Shown piece after piece: positions 1 through 6,087 of a DNA stretch of 6,811 nucleotides (positions within the stretch are counted from its first letter, which is position 1; the number at the start of each line of letters is the position of its first letter). Source of the stretch: an uncultured Erysipelotrichaceae bacterium (GTDB taxonomy: Bacteria; Bacillota_I; Bacilli_A; Erysipelotrichales; Erysipelotrichaceae); NCBI GenBank assembly GCA_910586285.1, contig CAJUGR010000098.1:1-6811 (forward strand), in the 5' to 3' direction. The notes beneath the pieces were generated by a model, which worked only from the letters and a program-made list of their open reading frames with translations, had not been told where the DNA came from and made no database searches. Position numbers and translations under genes: made by a program.

Positions 1-611
1 CATTGATGCACCGGAGAGCGCTTTAAGCCATTCTCACAAATCGCCCGCAGTTCTTCCTCATTATGGGCAAACCCACCACCGGTTCCCCCCAGTGTATAGG
101 CAGGGCGCACCACTAAGGGATAACCGATATTGGCCGCAAAGGTCAATGCCTCTTCGACACTGTGAACGATATCGCTTTCGGGGATTGGCTCCTTGATTTC
201 CATCATCAATTCACGAAATAATTCTCGATCTTCCGCCTTATTGATCGCATCCAGATCCGTTCCCAATATCTCCACATGATATTCATCCAAAATACCCGCA
301 TTGGCCAATTCCACAACCAAATTCAAACCGGTCTGTCCGCCAAGGCTGCCCAAGATCGCATCCGGTCGTTCCTTGTAAATGATTCGACTCGCAAATTCCA
401 ATGTCAGCGGTTCAATGTAGACGCGATCCGCAATCGCCGTATCCGTCATAATCGTTGCCGGATTGGAATTGATTAAGATAACTTCATAACCTTCTTCCCG
501 CAGTGCCTGACATGCCTGAGAGCCCGCATAATCGAATTCCGCCGCCTGTCCGATGACAATCGGCCCAGAACCGATGACCATTATTTTTTTCAAATCTGTA
601 CGCTTTGTCAT
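1..611 (-). CDS. carB: Carbamoyl-phosphate synthase large subunit, N-terminal part (cut by left edge)
   Basis: Large subunit of carbamoyl-phosphate synthase. With CarA it makes carbamoyl phosphate from bicarbonate, ammonia (from glutamine) and two ATP in the cytoplasm. Only the first 203 codons of a protein usually about 1,060-1,070 residues long are present; the rest lies beyond base 1. Hand translation shows the N-terminal nucleotide-binding region with [17 protein letters not shown] at about residues 14-30 and SNPATIMTD near 49-57. The start of the first ATP-grasp domain follows, with [12 protein letters not shown] at 169-180; R169 falls at the position of the ATP-contacting arginine in the E. 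coli enzyme. The ATG lies inside an ATGA overlap with the carA stop, and AGGAG at 620-624 sits 8 nt upstream, inside the end of carA. No frameshift is visible. It is the last visible gene of the operon; further pyr genes may follow to the left. Confidence 0.97.
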   Translation of the reverse strand, partial: MTKRTDLKKIMVIGSGPIVIGQAAEFDYAGSQACQALREEGYEVILINSNPATIMTDTAIADRVYIEPLTLEFASRIIYKERPDAILGSLGGQTGLNLVVELANAGILDEYHVEILGTDLDAINKAEDRELFRELMMEIKEPIPESDIVHSVEEALTFAANIGYPLVVRPAYTLGGTGGGFAHNEEELRAICENGLKRSPVHQ

Positions 612-1687
612 TTTTTCTGCTCCTTTTCCATCAGCTCGATAAAATCATCGAACAAGTGATTTGCATCCTCCGGACCTGGAGAAGCCTCCGGATGGTATTG
701 GACGCTGAATACCGGATATTGAGTATGCCGCAAACCTTCGACACTGCGATCATTCAGTGCTGTATGCGTCACTTCCAAGCCGGTATCCGCCAAGCTCTCC
801 GCTTCCACCGCATAGTTATGATTCTGCGAAGTGATCTCCGCCTTTTGATGGATTTGATCCAACACCGGGTGGTTACAGCCGTGATGACCGAATTTCAGCT
901 TGACCGTATTGGCACCGCAAGCTAACGCAATCAGCTGATGCCCCAAACAGATTCCAAATATTACCACTTTCCCGATCAATTCCCGAATCATGGCAATGAC
1001 TTGGGGTAAATCCTTGGGGTCACCGGGACCATTGCTTAACATCACCCCATCGGGATGTAAGGCAAGAATCGCCTCCGCACTGGTATTGTATGGCACTACA
1101 ACCAGATCACAATTACGCGCTGCCAGTTCCCGAATAATTCCATGCTTTGCGCCGAAGTCCACCAACACGACCTTTTTGCCTCGTGCCGGAATCGGAAAAG
1201 GCTTTTGCGTTGATACACGGGAAACCTGATCATGAAGCGGCTCACTTTCCCGCAGTTGCTTTACGATTGCCTCCACATTTTCGTCCCCATTCGCCATCGT
1301 TGCCCGCATGGTTCCGCTTTGGCGTAATTTCCGGGTAATCGCTCGTGTATCCACATGAGCGATTCCGGGGATTCGTTTCATTTTTAATAATTCATCCAGA
1401 TTCATATCACTGCGAAAATTACTCGGCTGTTCGCAATATTCTCTGACCACAAAGCCAAATACTGCCGGATCCAAGCTTTCAAAATCATCACGATTGATAC
1501 CGTAATTCCCGATTAACGGATACGTCATCAAGACAATCTGGCCGCAGTAGGACAAATCAGAAAGAACTTCCTGATAACCGCTCATACCGGTATTAAAGAT
1601 CAGCTCGCCGATCTGAAATTGATCATAGCCGAATCCTTCTCCTTCATAAACACTGCCGTCTTCTAAGATCAATAAGCGCTTGTTCAT
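608..1687 (-). CDS. carA: Carbamoyl-phosphate synthase small subunit (glutaminase)
   Basis: The glutamine-hydrolysing subunit, which feeds ammonia to CarB. At 359 residues it has the normal family length. The N-terminal CPSase small-chain domain covers about residues 1-150 ([13 protein letters not shown] near 8-20, NTGMSGYQE near 32-40, [11 protein letters not shown] after it). The class I glutamine amidotransferase domain covers about 170-355. Its catalytic triad is intact: Cys247 in GICLGHQ, and His332 and Glu334 in [17 protein letters not shown] at 218-224 is the oxyanion-region motif. The ATG at 1687 is preceded by GGAGG (1696-1700), 8 nt away, inside the last codons of pyrC, with only three bases between the genes. 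The TGA stop overlaps the carB ATG by four bases (ATGA), which suggests coupled translation and equal production of the two subunits. Being in a pyr operon with the PyrR-type leader, it is probably the pyrimidine-controlled CPSase (some Firmicutes keep a second, arginine-controlled one). Confidence 0.98.
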   Translation of the reverse strand: MNKRLLILEDGSVYEGEGFGYDQFQIGELIFNTGMSGYQEVLSDLSYCGQIVLMTYPLIGNYGINRDDFESLDPAVFGFVVREYCEQPSNFRSDMNLDELLKMKRIPGIAHVDTRAITRKLRQSGTMRATMANGDENVEAIVKQLRESEPLHDQVSRVSTQKPFPIPARGKKVVLVDFGAKHGIIRELAARNCDLVVVPYNTSAEAILALHPDGVMLSNGPGDPKDLPQVIAMIRELIGKVVIFGICLGHQLIALACGANTVKLKFGHHGCNHPVLDQIHQKAEITSQNHNYAVEAESLADTGLEVTHTALNDRSVEGLRHTQYPVFSVQYHPEASPGPEDANHLFDDFIELMEKEQKK

Positions 1688-1690
1688 TTT

Positions 1691-2971
1691 TTACGCCTCC
1701 TTGTATACAATTTTGCCATCGACAATCGTCATTATGATTTTACCGTAAACGCTCCATCCGGCAAACGGAGTAGATCGTCCCTGAGAATAAAAATCATCGG
1801 GGTCAATCTGCCATTGCCGATTTAAATCCACCAACACCAAATCCGACGCCGCTCCCACTGTCAGCTGTCCGCACCGCTTTAAGCCAAAGCGCTTGGCCGG
1901 AATTTTACTCATGCGTTCCAACAGTTCGTTGAGCGTAAGAACTCCCTCTTTTACCAAATAGGTATATAAAAGTGGAAATGCTGTTTCCAGTGATACGATT
2001 CCAAAGGGCGCATCCACCAGTCCTTTTGCTTTTTCTGCAGCGGTATGCGGGGCATGATCGTTGGCAATCAGATCAATCACACCGGCTTTTAGTCCTTGAA
2101 TCAGTGCCAGCTGATCTTCCTTTGAACGCAGCGGCGGATTCATCTTATAATCTCCATGATGTAAAACATCATTTTCATTTAATAATAAATGATGAACCGT
2201 CACTTCACCGCTGACATCCAATCCTTTTTCTTTGGCCTTTGCCAACAATTCCACACTTTCCTTCGTACTCATATGACAAATATGATAATGAGCACCGGTT
2301 TCTTCTACCAAGTGTAAATCGCGTTCGATCTGTGCATATTCACACACACTGGGAATACCGACTACACCGAGTTTGCGACTTCTCATTCCCTCATGCATAC
2401 AAGACTTAGGGAGGCGATAGCGCATATCCTCGCAATGCGCCGCTACCAAAACGGATTCCTTGGCACTTTGATGCATCGCCTCACGCATAATCACATCACT
2501 TTGAACGCCAACGCCATCATCACTGAAAGCTTTTACTCCCATCGCTTTCAATGCATGGAAATCCACGACTTGCGCTCCCTGCTCCTGCTTGGTAATCGCC
2601 GCATAGGGCATCACGCGAACACGGGCGTTTTGGGCAATCCTTTCCTGATAAGCAGCCATGATTTTGGGATCATCGGGAACCGGATTAAGATTGGGCATTG
2701 CCATAATGGTCGTAAAACCACCATGAGCCGCTGCCATTGTGCCGCTCGCAATCGTTTCCTTTTGTTCAAATCCGGGTTCGCGCAAATGAACGTGACCATC
2801 AATCAAACCGCTCATCAACAGACTGCCGTGACCATCGATCATCACTGCCTGATCATCGTCAATCACATCATCAATCGCCAGTATTTCCTCTTCATTGAAC
2901 AGTACATCTTTTATCGCCATTTCATTATCACGAATGCAGATTGATGCCTGCTTGATTAACGTCTTATTCAT
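1691..2971 (-). CDS. pyrC: Dihydroorotase, PyrC of the amidohydrolase superfamily
   Basis: Catalyses reversible cyclisation of N-carbamoyl-L-aspartate to dihydroorotate, the third step of UMP synthesis. The 426 residues match the long form of the enzyme found in Gram-positive bacteria. The zinc-site motifs are present: DGHVHLREPG at 58-67 (His60 and His62, with Arg64 for substrate), FSDDG at 149-153 supplying the Asp ligand, His179 in VAAHCED, HICHMST at 230-236, and ANDHAPH at 303-309 with the catalytic Asp305. The last motif usually reads TDHAPH, so Asn304 is a small deviation; the catalytic Asp and both His are kept. The C-terminal small beta domain (GAASDLVLVDL near 373-383) is complete. 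The ATG overlaps the pyrB stop as ATGA, with GGAGG-rich sequence just upstream in pyrB. carA follows after three bases. Confidence 0.98.
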   Translation of the reverse strand: MNKTLIKQASICIRDNEMAIKDVLFNEEEILAIDDVIDDDQAVMIDGHGSLLMSGLIDGHVHLREPGFEQKETIASGTMAAAHGGFTTIMAMPNLNPVPDDPKIMAAYQERIAQNARVRVMPYAAITKQEQGAQVVDFHALKAMGVKAFSDDGVGVQSDVIMREAMHQSAKESVLVAAHCEDMRYRLPKSCMHEGMRSRKLGVVGIPSVCEYAQIERDLHLVEETGAHYHICHMSTKESVELLAKAKEKGLDVSGEVTVHHLLLNENDVLHHGDYKMNPPLRSKEDQLALIQGLKAGVIDLIANDHAPHTAAEKAKGLVDAPFGIVSLETAFPLLYTYLVKEGVLTLNELLERMSKIPAKRFGLKRCGQLTVGAASDLVLVDLNRQWQIDPDDFYSQGRSTPFAGWSVYGKIIMTIVDGKIVYKEA

Positions 2972-3867
2972 CTTTCCTCCTCCGTTTCAAAAGAGTAGCC
3001 GAACGCTCGTTTCAAAACGGCCTTACGAACGAGTACCCCGTTGCTCATTTGTTTAAAAATCCGACTTTTTTCACTTTCTACCAGCTCATCAGCGATTTCC
3101 ACACCACGATTCACCGGCGCCGGATGCATGATAATCGCATGATCCTGCATGCGATGATAGCGTACTTTGGTCATTCCGTATCGTTCCAAATACTCCTGTG
3201 AACTCATTTTCATAAGACTTTCATGGCGTTCATGTTGGATGCGCAGCATCATCACCACATCCGCCCAAGCAACCAATTCATCCACGGAAACATAGGCTTC
3301 ATTTCCATCTTGCCATTCCAACGGCCCCCCAAATCGTGTTTCTCCCCCCAACATCGTCATGGCTTCCTGAATCGAATGAGCTACTCGACTGTGCCTAATA
3401 TCTCCGATCACTGCCATTTTAATTCCTTCAAATTGATGAAATTCCTGACGAATCGTTAATAAGTCCAGTAAGCATTGAGTTGGATGATTCCCCTTGCCGT
3501 CACCGGCATTCAAAATCGGAATTTGGATGTTGTTTAATTCTTTAAAATATTCATCTTGGGGATGGCGAATTACCACCGCATCATAGCCGATGCGCTCAAA
3601 TGTCTTTACTGTATCATACAAGCTTTCGCCCTTTTCCACACTGCTTCCCGCTGCCGTAAAATTCTCTACCCGGCAATTTAATTGATGTTCAGCACTGACA
3701 AAGGAATAATGCGTACGCGTGCTTGGCTCAAAAAAAAGATTAGCAATCAGTTTTCGCTGCGGAAATTGCCAATCTTGATAAGCGGACGCAAAAGCCTGTG
3801 CATCATCTAAGATGTCAAGCAGTTCATTCTTCGTCAAATCCTTAATTCTGAATAAATCGTGTTTCAT
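2968..3867 (-). CDS. pyrB: Aspartate carbamoyltransferase catalytic subunit
   Basis: Joins carbamoyl phosphate to L-aspartate, the committed step of pyrimidine synthesis. The start chosen gives 299 residues (MKHDLFRIKDL), normal for the unregulated Gram-positive enzyme; no pyrI regulatory subunit is seen beside it. The carbamoyl-phosphate site FFEPSTRTH is at 45-53, the mobile loop VEKGESLYDT at 77-86, HPTQCLLDLLTI at 128-139, and the aspartate-domain motif HPAPVNRGVEI at 248-258. Two in-frame ATGs lie upstream, at 3882 and 3873. The ribosome binding site GGGAGG (3875-3880) overlaps the first codons of the longer form and is only 1 nt from the ATG at 3873. It is 7 nt from the ATG at 3867, so 3867 is preferred. 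First structural gene of the operon, downstream of the PyrR-type leader; its TGA overlaps the pyrC ATG. Confidence 0.97.
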   Translation of the reverse strand: MKHDLFRIKDLTKNELLDILDDAQAFASAYQDWQFPQRKLIANLFFEPSTRTHYSFVSAEHQLNCRVENFTAAGSSVEKGESLYDTVKTFERIGYDAVVIRHPQDEYFKELNNIQIPILNAGDGKGNHPTQCLLDLLTIRQEFHQFEGIKMAVIGDIRHSRVAHSIQEAMTMLGGETRFGGPLEWQDGNEAYVSVDELVAWADVVMMLRIQHERHESLMKMSSQEYLERYGMTKVRYHRMQDHAIIMHPAPVNRGVEIADELVESEKSRIFKQMSNGVLVRKAVLKRAFGYSFETEEER

Positions 3868-3940
3868 CAACATACCTCCCATAAAGGGTTCTTATAAAAA
3901 AGAACCCTGCATATACAAAAGGGCCTAGGTCATGTTTCAT
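3842..3940 (-). CDS. Possible 32-residue pyr leader peptide overlapping the pyrB start
   Basis: A short frame begins with ATG at 3940 and reads MKHDLGPFVYAGFFF and onward to a TAA at 3842-3844, which is 26 bases inside pyrB in another frame. An SD-like AAGGGTG lies 5 nt before the ATG. The first five residues, MKHDL, equal those of PyrB, and 12 of the first 15 bases match the pyrB start. The frame covers the antiterminator arm, the terminator and the hairpin next to the pyrB binding site, so translation of it would disturb all three. Leader peptides govern attenuation of pyrBI in enterobacteria, but PyrR leaders are not known to need one. Whether it is translated cannot be told from one sequence; it may be chance or the relic of a duplicated start. 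Confidence 0.25.
   Translation of the reverse strand: MKHDLGPFVYAGFFFIRTLYGRYVDETRFIQN
3875..3880 (-). promoter_or_regulatory. pyrB ribosome binding site
   Basis: GGGAGG on the minus strand, 7 nt before the ATG at 3867. It decides the pyrB start, because two earlier in-frame ATGs are either too close or upstream of it. It lies only four bases beyond the base of a 9-bp leader hairpin, and the CCC of that hairpin could pair with its GGG when the hairpin is open, so its accessibility may be regulated. Confidence 0.85.
3885..3908 (-). other. Perfect 9-bp hairpin just upstream of the pyrB binding site
   Basis: AGGGUUCUU (3900-3908) pairs perfectly with AAGAACCCU (3885-3893) around a six-base U-rich loop. 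It is followed by UUUAU and then the GGGAGG ribosome binding site, so it lacks a proper U tract for termination. Once transcribed it would outcompete the weaker terminator stem. It may hold the message open for ribosomes or may be an alternative terminator; the sequence alone does not decide. Confidence 0.6.
3894..3925 (-). terminator. Predicted regulated terminator of the pyr leader
   Basis: In the transcript GGCCCU (3920-3925) can pair with AGGGUU (3903-3908), two of the pairs being G-U, around an 11-base loop. A C and then six U residues (3896-3901) follow, the layout of an intrinsic terminator. The stem is weak, so the efficiency is uncertain. AGGGUU is also the 5' arm of the later 9-bp hairpin, so the two cannot coexist. 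Confidence 0.5.
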
Positions 3941-3952
3941 ATTTTCACCCTT

Positions 3953-3972
3953 GATGACCTCGCAGGATCATC
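3953..3972 (-). promoter_or_regulatory. PyrR binding loop (anti-antiterminator hairpin)
   Basis: The RNA folds as GAUGA / UCAUC with a bulged U, then two C-G pairs, closing a UGCGA loop. This matches the PyrR-recognised pattern UCC-N-G-N-GAGG, including the bulge and purine-rich loop, and is followed three bases later by AAGG as in Bacillus leaders. The GAUGA/UCAUC stem supports real secondary structure rather than a chance primary-sequence match. Confidence 0.85.
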
Positions 3973-3997
3973 TTAAAGGACACCTTTTTCATCTATT

Positions 3998-4026
3998 ATT
4001 TTAACATAGGTTTGTATATCATACAA
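3998..4026 (-). promoter_or_regulatory. Promoter of the pyrB-pyrC-carA-carB operon
   Basis: A -35 element TTGTAT (4021-4026) and an extended -10 element TGT-TAAAAT (hexamer 3998-4003, TG at 4005-4006) are separated by exactly 17 bases. The predicted start is at about 3991, giving a leader of about 124 nt to the pyrB ATG with the complete PyrR element just inside it. Confidence 0.75.
4012..4026. repeat. Inverted repeat covering the pyr -35 element
   Basis: TTGTAT-ATC-ATACAA, two perfect 6-bp half sites separated by three bases. One half site is the -35 hexamer itself. The layout would suit a small dimeric repressor, but AT-rich palindromes of this size also arise by chance. Confidence 0.45.
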
Positions 4027-4137
4027 GAATTTATTGATAAATTATGCCATGCATCAAGCAGTATTATCCATGATCTTCCTATGCTCTTATGATAAAAACA
4101 GATGCCATTATAACCATTTTGCGTTCACATTATCACC

Positions 4138-4181
4138 ATATCAACCACAATAAGATATCAACCTAATAAGATATATAATAG
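4138..4181. repeat. Short tandem repeat, 16-17 bp unit, about 2.6 copies
   Basis: Copy 1 (4138-4154) is ATATCAACC-AC-AATAAG, copy 2 (4155-4170) is ATATCAACC-T-AATAAG, and a decayed partial copy (4171-4181) reads ATATATAATAG. The units are spaced by about one and a half helical turns. The repeat lies about 130 bp upstream of the pyr promoter; no function can be assigned. Confidence 0.6.
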
Positions 4182-4284
4182 ACGCTACTGCCAATTTTTC
4201 CGGAAGCGAGTCCTATAAATCATAAAAAGAGACGCTTATAAAAAGCATTCAATATCATTTCTTTAGTTGCGAGTTTGGTCTATG

Positions 4285-4328
4285 AAAAAGGCAGTGGATG
4301 TTCATTTTGCTTATCCATTGCCTTTTTT
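4285..4328. terminator. Strong bidirectional intrinsic terminator
   Basis: A 15-bp stem (4285-4299 with 4313-4327, one G-T pair) around a 13-base loop, with A/T tracts on both sides so that it would end transcripts from either direction. On the minus strand it lies about 100 nt after the stop of the small secreted-protein gene and ends its transcript before the pyr promoter. No plus-strand gene needs it. Confidence 0.9.
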
Positions 4329-4427
4329 GAAATTCTATATTCATTTAAAACCGAAAAGTTTCCTATTTCATAGGTATTTTGTCATACTGCTGTTAGAGAA
4401 CAGATAGAATAACTGTTTATATCATTA

Positions 4428-4928
4428 TCAATGATGCTCTCCATGATAACCATGGCCTCTGCCCCGTGGATATTCTCTGTTTTTATAATGATCACAAATG
4501 CCATCACCATCGTAATCCATATAGCTATGGCAATAATAAGAGCCGCTTTTACCATGGTGAGATTCGTGGCAGTAATCGCAAACGCCATCACCATTCACGT
4601 CTACATAGTGATAACCGTGCGCATAACCACAATATTCGCAAATCGGCATTGTTTCCTCAAGATTAATATTTACTGTTTCTGAGGTCACCTCTGAAACGGA
4701 TTCTGTCCTTTTTTCTGCTTGTTCTTTTATAATGCCTTCTTTTTGTACTGCGCTGTCAGTGGAAGTCGCACTCGTAGTAAAAGTAGTTACTTTCTCATCG
4801 GCAATGCTTTGATCTGAAATCTTATCTATCCTCGCCGTTGTGCCGCTAAACTCGATTGCCAAGGCCACTGATGTTCCGACTAGTATTAGCGTGATCGCCA
4901 CAATCATTCTGATCATGATCTTTCTCAT
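4428..4928 (-). CDS. Small exported His/Cys/Asp-rich protein with two EF-hand-like repeats, function unknown
   Basis: 166 residues. A signal peptide is visible: basic MRKIMIR, a hydrophobic core to about residue 20, and a likely signal peptidase I site after VALA (residue 24). No lipobox is seen. Residues 25-95 are a Ser/Thr/Glu/Lys-rich, probably disordered linker. The C-terminal 70 residues hold two related units: CEYC (97-100) then DVNGDGVCD (110-118), and CDYC (117-120) then DYDGDGICD (138-146). Both D-x-[ND]-G-D-G motifs resemble calcium loops of EF-hand/dockerin or thrombospondin type 3 repeats. Six Cys and eleven His lie in this part, and the tail is RGRGHGYHGEHH. Binding of calcium or a transition metal is inferred, not shown. 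The start is supported by GGAGG (4935-4939) 6 nt before ATG and by its own promoter. It follows fmt on the same strand, but nothing links the two in function. I do not recognise a named family. Confidence 0.85.
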   Translation of the reverse strand: MRKIMIRMIVAITLILVGTSVALAIEFSGTTARIDKISDQSIADEKVTTFTTSATSTDSAVQKEGIIKEQAEKRTESVSEVTSETVNINLEETMPICEYCGYAHGYHYVDVNGDGVCDYCHESHHGKSGSYYCHSYMDYDGDGICDHYKNREYPRGRGHGYHGEHH

Positions 4929-4978
4929 ACTTAACCTCCATCTTTGCTCTTTTAATTCGTAATTCCCTTAACGTCTTA

Positions 4979-4987
4979 ATTATAGCA
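4979..4987 (-). promoter_or_regulatory. Extended -10 promoter of the small secreted-protein gene
   Basis: TGC-TATAAT, a perfect extended -10 element, about 44 nt (from the predicted start near 4972) before the ATG at 4928. No good -35 hexamer is found 16-18 bases upstream, which is common for extended -10 promoters. It indicates transcription independent of fmt. Confidence 0.7.
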
Positions 4988-5083
4988 CGATATCCCAAAC
5001 TATTCATCTCATTTGTAAAACGAATATACCGGAGCATGTATTTATATCCGAATAGTACATTGATTTCAACTCGCTTTTTTTCA

Positions 5084-5095
5084 CTATTATAATAG
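5084..5095. repeat. Perfect 12-bp palindrome downstream of fmt
   Basis: CTATTATAATAG is identical on both strands. It lies in the 197-base gap between the fmt stop and the next minus-strand gene, and 97 bases upstream of that gene's -10 element. No clear intrinsic terminator for fmt is seen in this gap, so fmt transcription may continue into the next gene. Role unknown. Confidence 0.4.
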
Positions 5096-5125
5096 CCTTT
5101 TTCTTTGGCTCCCTCAATCAAAAAG

Positions 5126-6058
5126 CTATTTCAGACAGGAACCGAGCCAATTTCTTCCCTGCCCGTTGGCAAAGGATTTCGCATCAATTCTCGCTTTTCC
5201 TTCCAGCTGTAATTCCTCTAAAAGAATGTAACCGCCCAATGCGGCAATGGCATAGCCGCCATCCATCAAACCGCACAATTCTCCGCAGGCATGATGATGA
5301 TCCGCTGTTTTTTTCCGCACTTTATGAAACTTGATTTTCTTATTGTTTAATACGGCATAGCCAACGGGAAAAGGAATTAAACCGCGAATATGGTTATAAA
5401 CTTCATCTACCGGACGATGAAAATCGATTTTTTCATCGTCCTTGGAAATGTTGTAACCAAAGGTAGCGGCACTTTCCTCTTGGTCGATGAATATCGCTTC
5501 ACCATTTATCAATTTTTCCATACTTTCATGTAACAGCTGTGCTCCGCAGTCTTTCAGTTTTTCATAAACATCCCCTGTGGTGTCATCTTCCTCAATGGTT
5601 ACCGCTCGCTGTGCCATCACCGCTCCTGCATCCATCTTGGATACCATACGCATAATCGACATTCCAGTGGTTTTCATTCCCTGTATGACTGCCCAATGAA
5701 TCGGTGCCCCACCCCTTAACTTCGGCAACAGTGAGGCATGAATATTGATACTGCCATAGCGAGGATATTTTAACAATGCCTGAGGGATAAATTGACCATA
5801 GGCACAAGTGACAATCAAATCCGGTTCCCATTGAATAATGGGATCATAATCCTCTTTGATGGAGAGCGGTTGAAAGACCTCAATACCGCACGCCAATGCC
5901 TTTTGTTTGACCTCACTCATCTTCCATTCCTGTTTTCTTCCTGCTTTTTTATCGGGCTGCGTCACCACACCGACCACATGATAATGATCATCCAACAGCT
6001 GTTGTAGCATCGCACAGGCAATATCGGGAGTACCCATAAATACGATTCTTGTATCCAT
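5126..6058 (-). CDS. fmt: Methionyl-tRNA formyltransferase
   Basis: Transfers a formyl group from 10-formyltetrahydrofolate to Met-tRNA(fMet), making the initiator tRNA for bacterial translation. The chosen start gives 310 residues (MDTRIVFMGTP), close to the 315 of E. coli. The N-terminal formyltransferase domain has FMGTP at 7-11, TQPDKKAGR at 33-41, and the core INIHASLLPKLRGGAPIHW at 104-122. The catalytic residues are all present: Asn105, His107 and Asp143 (in KMDAG). The C-terminal tRNA-binding domain covers about 205-305 (FHRPVDEVYNHIRGLIPFP, then LQLEGKARIDAKSFANG). An in-frame ATG at 6070 would add four residues (MVKT). The 6058 start is preferred because it gives the family N-terminus and has GGTGA 5 nt upstream, though that site is weak. 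The gene stands apart from def, priA and rsmB, its common partners, and has its own promoter. Confidence 0.97.
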   Translation of the reverse strand: MDTRIVFMGTPDIACAMLQQLLDDHYHVVGVVTQPDKKAGRKQEWKMSEVKQKALACGIEVFQPLSIKEDYDPIIQWEPDLIVTCAYGQFIPQALLKYPRYGSINIHASLLPKLRGGAPIHWAVIQGMKTTGMSIMRMVSKMDAGAVMAQRAVTIEEDDTTGDVYEKLKDCGAQLLHESMEKLINGEAIFIDQEESAATFGYNISKDDEKIDFHRPVDEVYNHIRGLIPFPVGYAVLNNKKIKFHKVRKKTADHHHACGELCGLMDGGYAIAALGGYILLEELQLEGKARIDAKSFANGQGRNWLGSCLK

Positions 6059-6087
6059 CGTTTTCACCATCCGTTTTCTGTACTCTC

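Larger units (their letters stand above)
3885..3991 (-). promoter_or_regulatory. PyrR-type transcription attenuator (pyr operon leader)
   Basis: The untranslated leader between the predicted transcription start (about 3991) and pyrB contains a set of mutually exclusive RNA hairpins. Seen in order along the transcript: a small AAAGG-UGU-CCUUU hairpin (3975-3987); the PyrR binding loop (3953-3972); an antiterminator pairing AGGUCAU (3954-3960) with AUGACCU (3927-3933); a terminator with a U tract (3894-3925); and a 9-bp hairpin (3885-3908). The antiterminator uses the 3' half of the binding loop, so PyrR stabilising the loop should prevent it. In the known Bacillus mechanism, PyrR with UMP or UTP favours termination and turns the operon down when pyrimidines are plentiful. 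The mechanism here is inferred from that analogy; pyrR is not in the window. Confidence 0.8.
4027..4427. other. Gene-free spacer between the pyr promoter and the small secreted-protein gene
   Basis: About 400 AT-rich bases without a convincing reading frame on either strand. It holds the tandem repeat at 4138-4181, the bidirectional terminator at 4285-4328 and a small CTGTT/AACAG hairpin at 4390-4403, in the 3' untranslated part of the neighbouring gene. TATAAT-like words occur (for example near 4174-4179 on the plus strand) but without a matching -35 or a gene to serve, so they are not called promoters. Confidence 0.7.

Noticed and set aside
605..925. 106-codon plus-strand frame opposite carA
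   Set aside because: Antisense shadow of the amidotransferase domain of carA, which is intact on the other strand.
2393..2944. 183-codon plus-strand frame opposite pyrC
   Set aside because: Entirely antisense to the conserved metal-ligand region of pyrC; composition typical of a reversed coding strand and no binding site.
3946..3992. 15-codon frame at the very 5' end of the pyr transcript (ATG at 3992)
   Set aside because: The ATG straddles the predicted transcription start and has no room for a ribosome binding site, so translation is unlikely.
4174..4179. TATAAT on the plus strand as a promoter divergent from pyr
   Set aside because: No -35 at a suitable distance and no plus-strand gene downstream; the word arises from the AT-rich tandem repeat.
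4382..4594. 70-codon minus-strand frame rich in Met, Ala and Ile
   Set aside because: It is the out-of-frame reading of the repeated GATGGTGATGGC codons of the secreted protein; the apparent hydrophobic segment is a by-product of that repeat.
4431..4682. Plus-strand hydrophobic frame opposite the secreted-protein gene
   Set aside because: Antisense shadow of the same repetitive His/Asp/Gly codons, with no promoter or binding site.
4846..5121. 91-codon minus-strand frame starting with TTG just after fmt
   Set aside because: It has no ribosome binding site, uses a TTG start, contains the extended -10 promoter and binding site of the next gene, and overlaps that gene's signal-peptide codons in another frame. 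No family is recognised.
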